This document shows, piece by piece, positions 7,768 through 9,605 of a stretch of DNA of 9,605 bases. Both the position numbers and the translations under genes were made by a program. The notes below the pieces were generated by a model. It was not told the origin of the DNA and ran no database searches. It saw only the letters and a program-made list of their open reading frames with translations. Origin of the DNA: Bradyrhizobium sp. (lineage in GTDB: Bacteria; Pseudomonadota; Alphaproteobacteria; Rhizobiales; Xanthobacteraceae); the NCBI GenBank assembly GCA_025960445.1, contig JAICIT010000056.1, forward strand, positions 1-9,605, read 5' to 3'. Numbering within the stretch: position 1 is the stretch's first letter; every line of letters starts with the position of its first letter.

Positions 7768-7801
7768 CGCCCGGGCTTTCGACCCATCCCCATCGTTTTC
7801 G

Positions 7802-7819
7802 GCCCGTTATCAAACGGGC
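7802..7819 (+). other. Perfect hairpin in the kdsB leader
   Basis: GCCCGTT and AACGGGC form a perfect 7-bp stem around an ATCA loop, ending 15 bases before the kdsB ATG. No T-run follows, so it does not look like a terminator. Between the hairpin and the ATG there is no Shine-Dalgarno-like sequence, so the structure may affect translation or transcript stability; this is inference. Confidence 0.5.
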
Positions 7820-7834
7820 GCAGACCTCACTCCG

Positions 7835-8575
7835 ATGACCCAAGACCGCACTTTGGTGCTGATTCCCGCCCGCATGGCGGCAACCCGGTTGCCGGGCAAG
7901 CCATTGCTGGATATTGCCGGGTTGCCGATGATCGTGCACGTGGTGCGTCGGGCTGAAGCTGCCCGGATCGGCCGCGTAGCGGTTGCCACCGACACACCGG
8001 AAATTGCCGCTGTCGTGAACTCGCATGGCGGCGAAGCGGTGATGACCCGCGCCGACCACGCCTCGGGATCGGATCGGATCCATGAGGCGCTTTGCAAGCT
8101 CGATCCCGAAGACAACATCGAGATGGTGGTCAACCTGCAGGGCGACCTGCCAACCATTCCGCCGCAGGACGTGCGCGCCGCGCTCAAGCTGCTCGACGAT
8201 TCAAGCGTCGATATTGCAACTTTGACCGCCGAAATCCGCGACGATGAAGAACACACGACCCCAAGCGTGGTGAAGCTGGTCGGCTCACTCGTCGGCGACA
8301 AAAGGCTTCGCGCATTATATTTCACCCGTGCCACCGCGCCCTATGGTAACGGCCCGCGCTACCATCACATCGGTCTCTACGCCTATCGGCGTCAGGCGCT
8401 GGAGCGCTACGTAAAGCTGCCGCCGTCGATTCTGGAATGCCGCGAGAAGCTGGAACAACTAAGGGCCCTGGAAGCCGGAATGCGGATCGACGCTGCCATC
8501 GTGGATACGGTGCCGCTCGGGGTCGATACGCCGGCTGACCTGGAAACCGCCCGGCGCATACTGGCAAAAGGCTGA
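7835..8575 (+). CDS. kdsB: 3-deoxy-manno-octulosonate cytidylyltransferase (CMP-Kdo synthetase)
   Basis: Cytoplasmic enzyme that makes CMP-Kdo from CTP and Kdo, the activated sugar for the lipopolysaccharide inner core. At 246 residues it is the normal family length (E. coli 248). The nucleotide-binding N-terminus is [18 protein letters not shown] at 7-24, followed by ATDTPEI at 51-57, HASGSDR at 75-81, NLQGDLP at 100-106, HHIGLYAYR at 177-185, [10 protein letters not shown] at 204-213 and GVDTPADLE at 229-237. Asp104 and Asp231 are the likely metal ligands by analogy with E. coli KdsB. The usual QGDEP reads QGDLP here, which I believe is common in alphaproteobacteria. The stretch between FTRATAPYG and HHIGLY is shorter than in E. 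coli. The ATG gives the expected start just before the nucleotide motif, although no clear ribosome site precedes it. It is followed 19 bases later by pheA. Confidence 0.96.
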   Translation: MTQDRTLVLIPARMAATRLPGKPLLDIAGLPMIVHVVRRAEAARIGRVAVATDTPEIAAVVNSHGGEAVMTRADHASGSDRIHEALCKLDPEDNIEMVVNLQGDLPTIPPQDVRAALKLLDDSSVDIATLTAEIRDDEEHTTPSVVKLVGSLVGDKRLRALYFTRATAPYGNGPRYHHIGLYAYRRQALERYVKLPPSILECREKLEQLRALEAGMRIDAAIVDTVPLGVDTPADLETARRILAKG

Positions 8576-8594
8576 GTGGCTGATAAAAGGCGCC

Positions 8595-9467
8595 ATGATC
8601 AAAGCATCGACCACACCCAAAAAGATCGCATTCCAGGGCGAGCCGGGCGCGAATTCCCACATCGCCCTGCTCGAGGCCTATCCCAACGCCGAGCCGCTGC
8701 CCTGCCCCACCTTTGAAGATGCGCTCGGCGCGATCGCATCGGGTGACGCTGATCTCGGCATGATCCCGATCGAAAACTCGGTCGCTGGTCGCGTGGCCGA
8801 CATCCACCATCTGTTGCCGCAATCCGGCCTGTTCATCGTCGGCGAATGGTTTCTGCCGATTCGTCATCAATTGATGGCGCCGCGCGGCGCTGCCCTTGCC
8901 GACATCAAGACGGTGGAGAGCCATGTTCATGCACTCGGCCAATGCCGCAATACAATTCGCAAGCTTGGCATCCGACCGATCGTGTCGGGCGATACAGCGG
9001 GCGCGGCCCGGCTGATCGCCCAGCGCGGTGATAAACACTGCGCTGCCATTGCCTCGCGGCTGGCGGCGGAAATCTACGGGCTCGATATCCTCGCGGAAGA
9101 CGTCGAGGACGAGACCCACAACACCACGCGATTTGTGCTGCTGGCGCGCGAGGAAAAATGGGCCGCGCAGAATTCCGGCCCGCTGGTAACCTCGTTTGTT
9201 TTCCGGGTGCGCAACCTGCCGGCGGCGCTCTACAAGGCCATGGGCGGCTTTGCTACCAACGGCGTCAACATGACCAAGCTGGAAAGCTATATGGTCGACG
9301 GCAATTTCTTCGCCACGCAATTCTACGCCGATGTCGATGGCCATCCCGAGGACAAGAATCTGGCGTTTGCGCTGGAGGAGCTGAAATTCTTCTCCCGCGA
9401 ATTCAGGATCGTTGGTGTCTATCCGGGTCACCCGTTTCGCGCGACGTTCCGCGAGAAAGCGGAATGA
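8595..9467 (+). CDS. pheA: Prephenate dehydratase (monofunctional, with ACT domain)
   Basis: Cytoplasmic enzyme that converts prephenate to phenylpyruvate, the committed step to phenylalanine. The 290 residues contain a dehydratase domain (about 9-185) and a regulatory ACT domain (about 197-278), with no chorismate mutase domain, unlike the E. coli P-protein. Visible motifs are IAFQGEPGANSH at 11-22, MIPIENSVAGRV at 56-67 and the catalytic TRF at 178-180. In the ACT domain, the segments matching the E. coli GALV and ESRP phenylalanine-binding motifs read AALY (210-213) and ESYM (230-233), the form I associate with alphaproteobacteria. Feedback inhibition by phenylalanine is likely but not proven. 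The ATG is preceded by AAAAGG 4 bases upstream. The gene lies 19 bases after kdsB on the same strand, so they are probably co-transcribed. Confidence 0.96.
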   Translation: MIKASTTPKKIAFQGEPGANSHIALLEAYPNAEPLPCPTFEDALGAIASGDADLGMIPIENSVAGRVADIHHLLPQSGLFIVGEWFLPIRHQLMAPRGAALADIKTVESHVHALGQCRNTIRKLGIRPIVSGDTAGAARLIAQRGDKHCAAIASRLAAEIYGLDILAEDVEDETHNTTRFVLLAREEKWAAQNSGPLVTSFVFRVRNLPAALYKAMGGFATNGVNMTKLESYMVDGNFFATQFYADVDGHPEDKNLAFALEELKFFSREFRIVGVYPGHPFRATFREKAE

Positions 9468-9480
9468 GCATTGGCCAGCT

Positions 9481-9605
9481 TCACGCATTGCCTAACTGCT
9501 CGACCGCGGCGGCCCACAGGCGCCAAAACTCGGGAGTGTTCTCGACGGCCGTCTGCACCATGACAAGCTTGGACGCAGGATCAATGCAGAGGCGCTGCCC
9601 CAGGC
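9481..9605 (-). CDS. C-terminal end of a probable beta-lactamase-fold serine hydrolase (partial)
   Basis: An open frame enters from the right edge and ends at a TGA (9481-9483). The 40 visible residues include GQRLCIDPASKLVMVQTAV, then EFWRLW and an Ala-rich end. The pattern 'G-Q-x-L-x-I-D-P-x-x-x-L-V-M-V' resembles the end of the penicillin-binding/class C beta-lactamase fold, where the last beta strand follows a GQ...DP segment, as in serine hydrolases of the 6-aminohexanoate-dimer hydrolase type. The catalytic SxxK and YxN motifs would lie outside the window, so the family call is tentative. It faces pheA tail to tail, with 13 bases between stops and no terminator visible between them. Confidence 0.6.
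   Translation of the reverse strand, partial: LGQRLCIDPASKLVMVQTAVENTPEFWRLWAAAVEQLGNA

Noticed and set aside
8322..9488. 388-codon open frame on the minus strand opposite pheA and the end of kdsB
   Set aside because: It is antisense to two clearly recognisable enzymes, its translation is rich in Arg/Gly/His without a recognisable family, and such frames are common opposite high-GC genes.

Overview
The window reads as an ordinary chromosomal segment of a high-GC alphaproteobacterium, most likely from the Bradyrhizobium/Rhodopseudomonas branch (Nitrobacteraceae). This rests on three points: a membrane-anchored mitochondrial-type cytochrome c that looks like Bradyrhizobium CycM, alphaproteobacterial-type KdsB and monofunctional prephenate dehydratase beside it, and a yej peptide transporter with two tandem binding-protein genes, an arrangement I recall from rhizobia and Brucella. 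No tRNA, rRNA, insertion sequence, phage gene or CRISPR array was seen.

Left part (1-6843, minus strand): a five-gene ABC importer operon read right to left. The order is a first YejA-type solute-binding protein (4957-6843, TTG start), a second YejA-type binding protein (3077-4945), permease yejB (1964-3073), permease yejE (786-1964) and the first half of the ATPase yejF (1-781, cut by the window edge). Junctions are 11, 3, -1 and 4 bases, so the genes are almost certainly co-transcribed and translationally coupled. The binding proteins capture (oligo)peptides in the periplasm, YejB/YejE form the channel and YejF powers it. Relatives import microcin C in E. coli and protect Brucella and Sinorhizobium against antimicrobial peptides, including plant NCR peptides.

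Middle (6844-7834): a 230-base gap carries a candidate yej promoter and a strong intrinsic terminator for the next gene, cycM (7074-7625, minus), a membrane-tethered cytochrome c. A 209-base divergent gap then separates cycM from kdsB. It holds a 24-base imperfect palindrome that supplies both candidate -35 boxes of two interleaved, opposed promoters, and a perfect 7-bp hairpin just before kdsB.

Right part (7835-9605): kdsB (CMP-Kdo synthetase, lipopolysaccharide) and pheA (prephenate dehydratase, phenylalanine) run together on the plus strand, 19 bases apart. The last 125 bases hold the C-terminal end of a minus-strand gene, tentatively a beta-lactamase-fold serine hydrolase, facing pheA tail to tail.

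I see no convincing new system. The points worth a second look are the paired binding proteins with Tat-type signals, the palindromic divergent promoter region, the hairpin before kdsB where no Shine-Dalgarno is visible, and a Cys-containing insertion in YejE.
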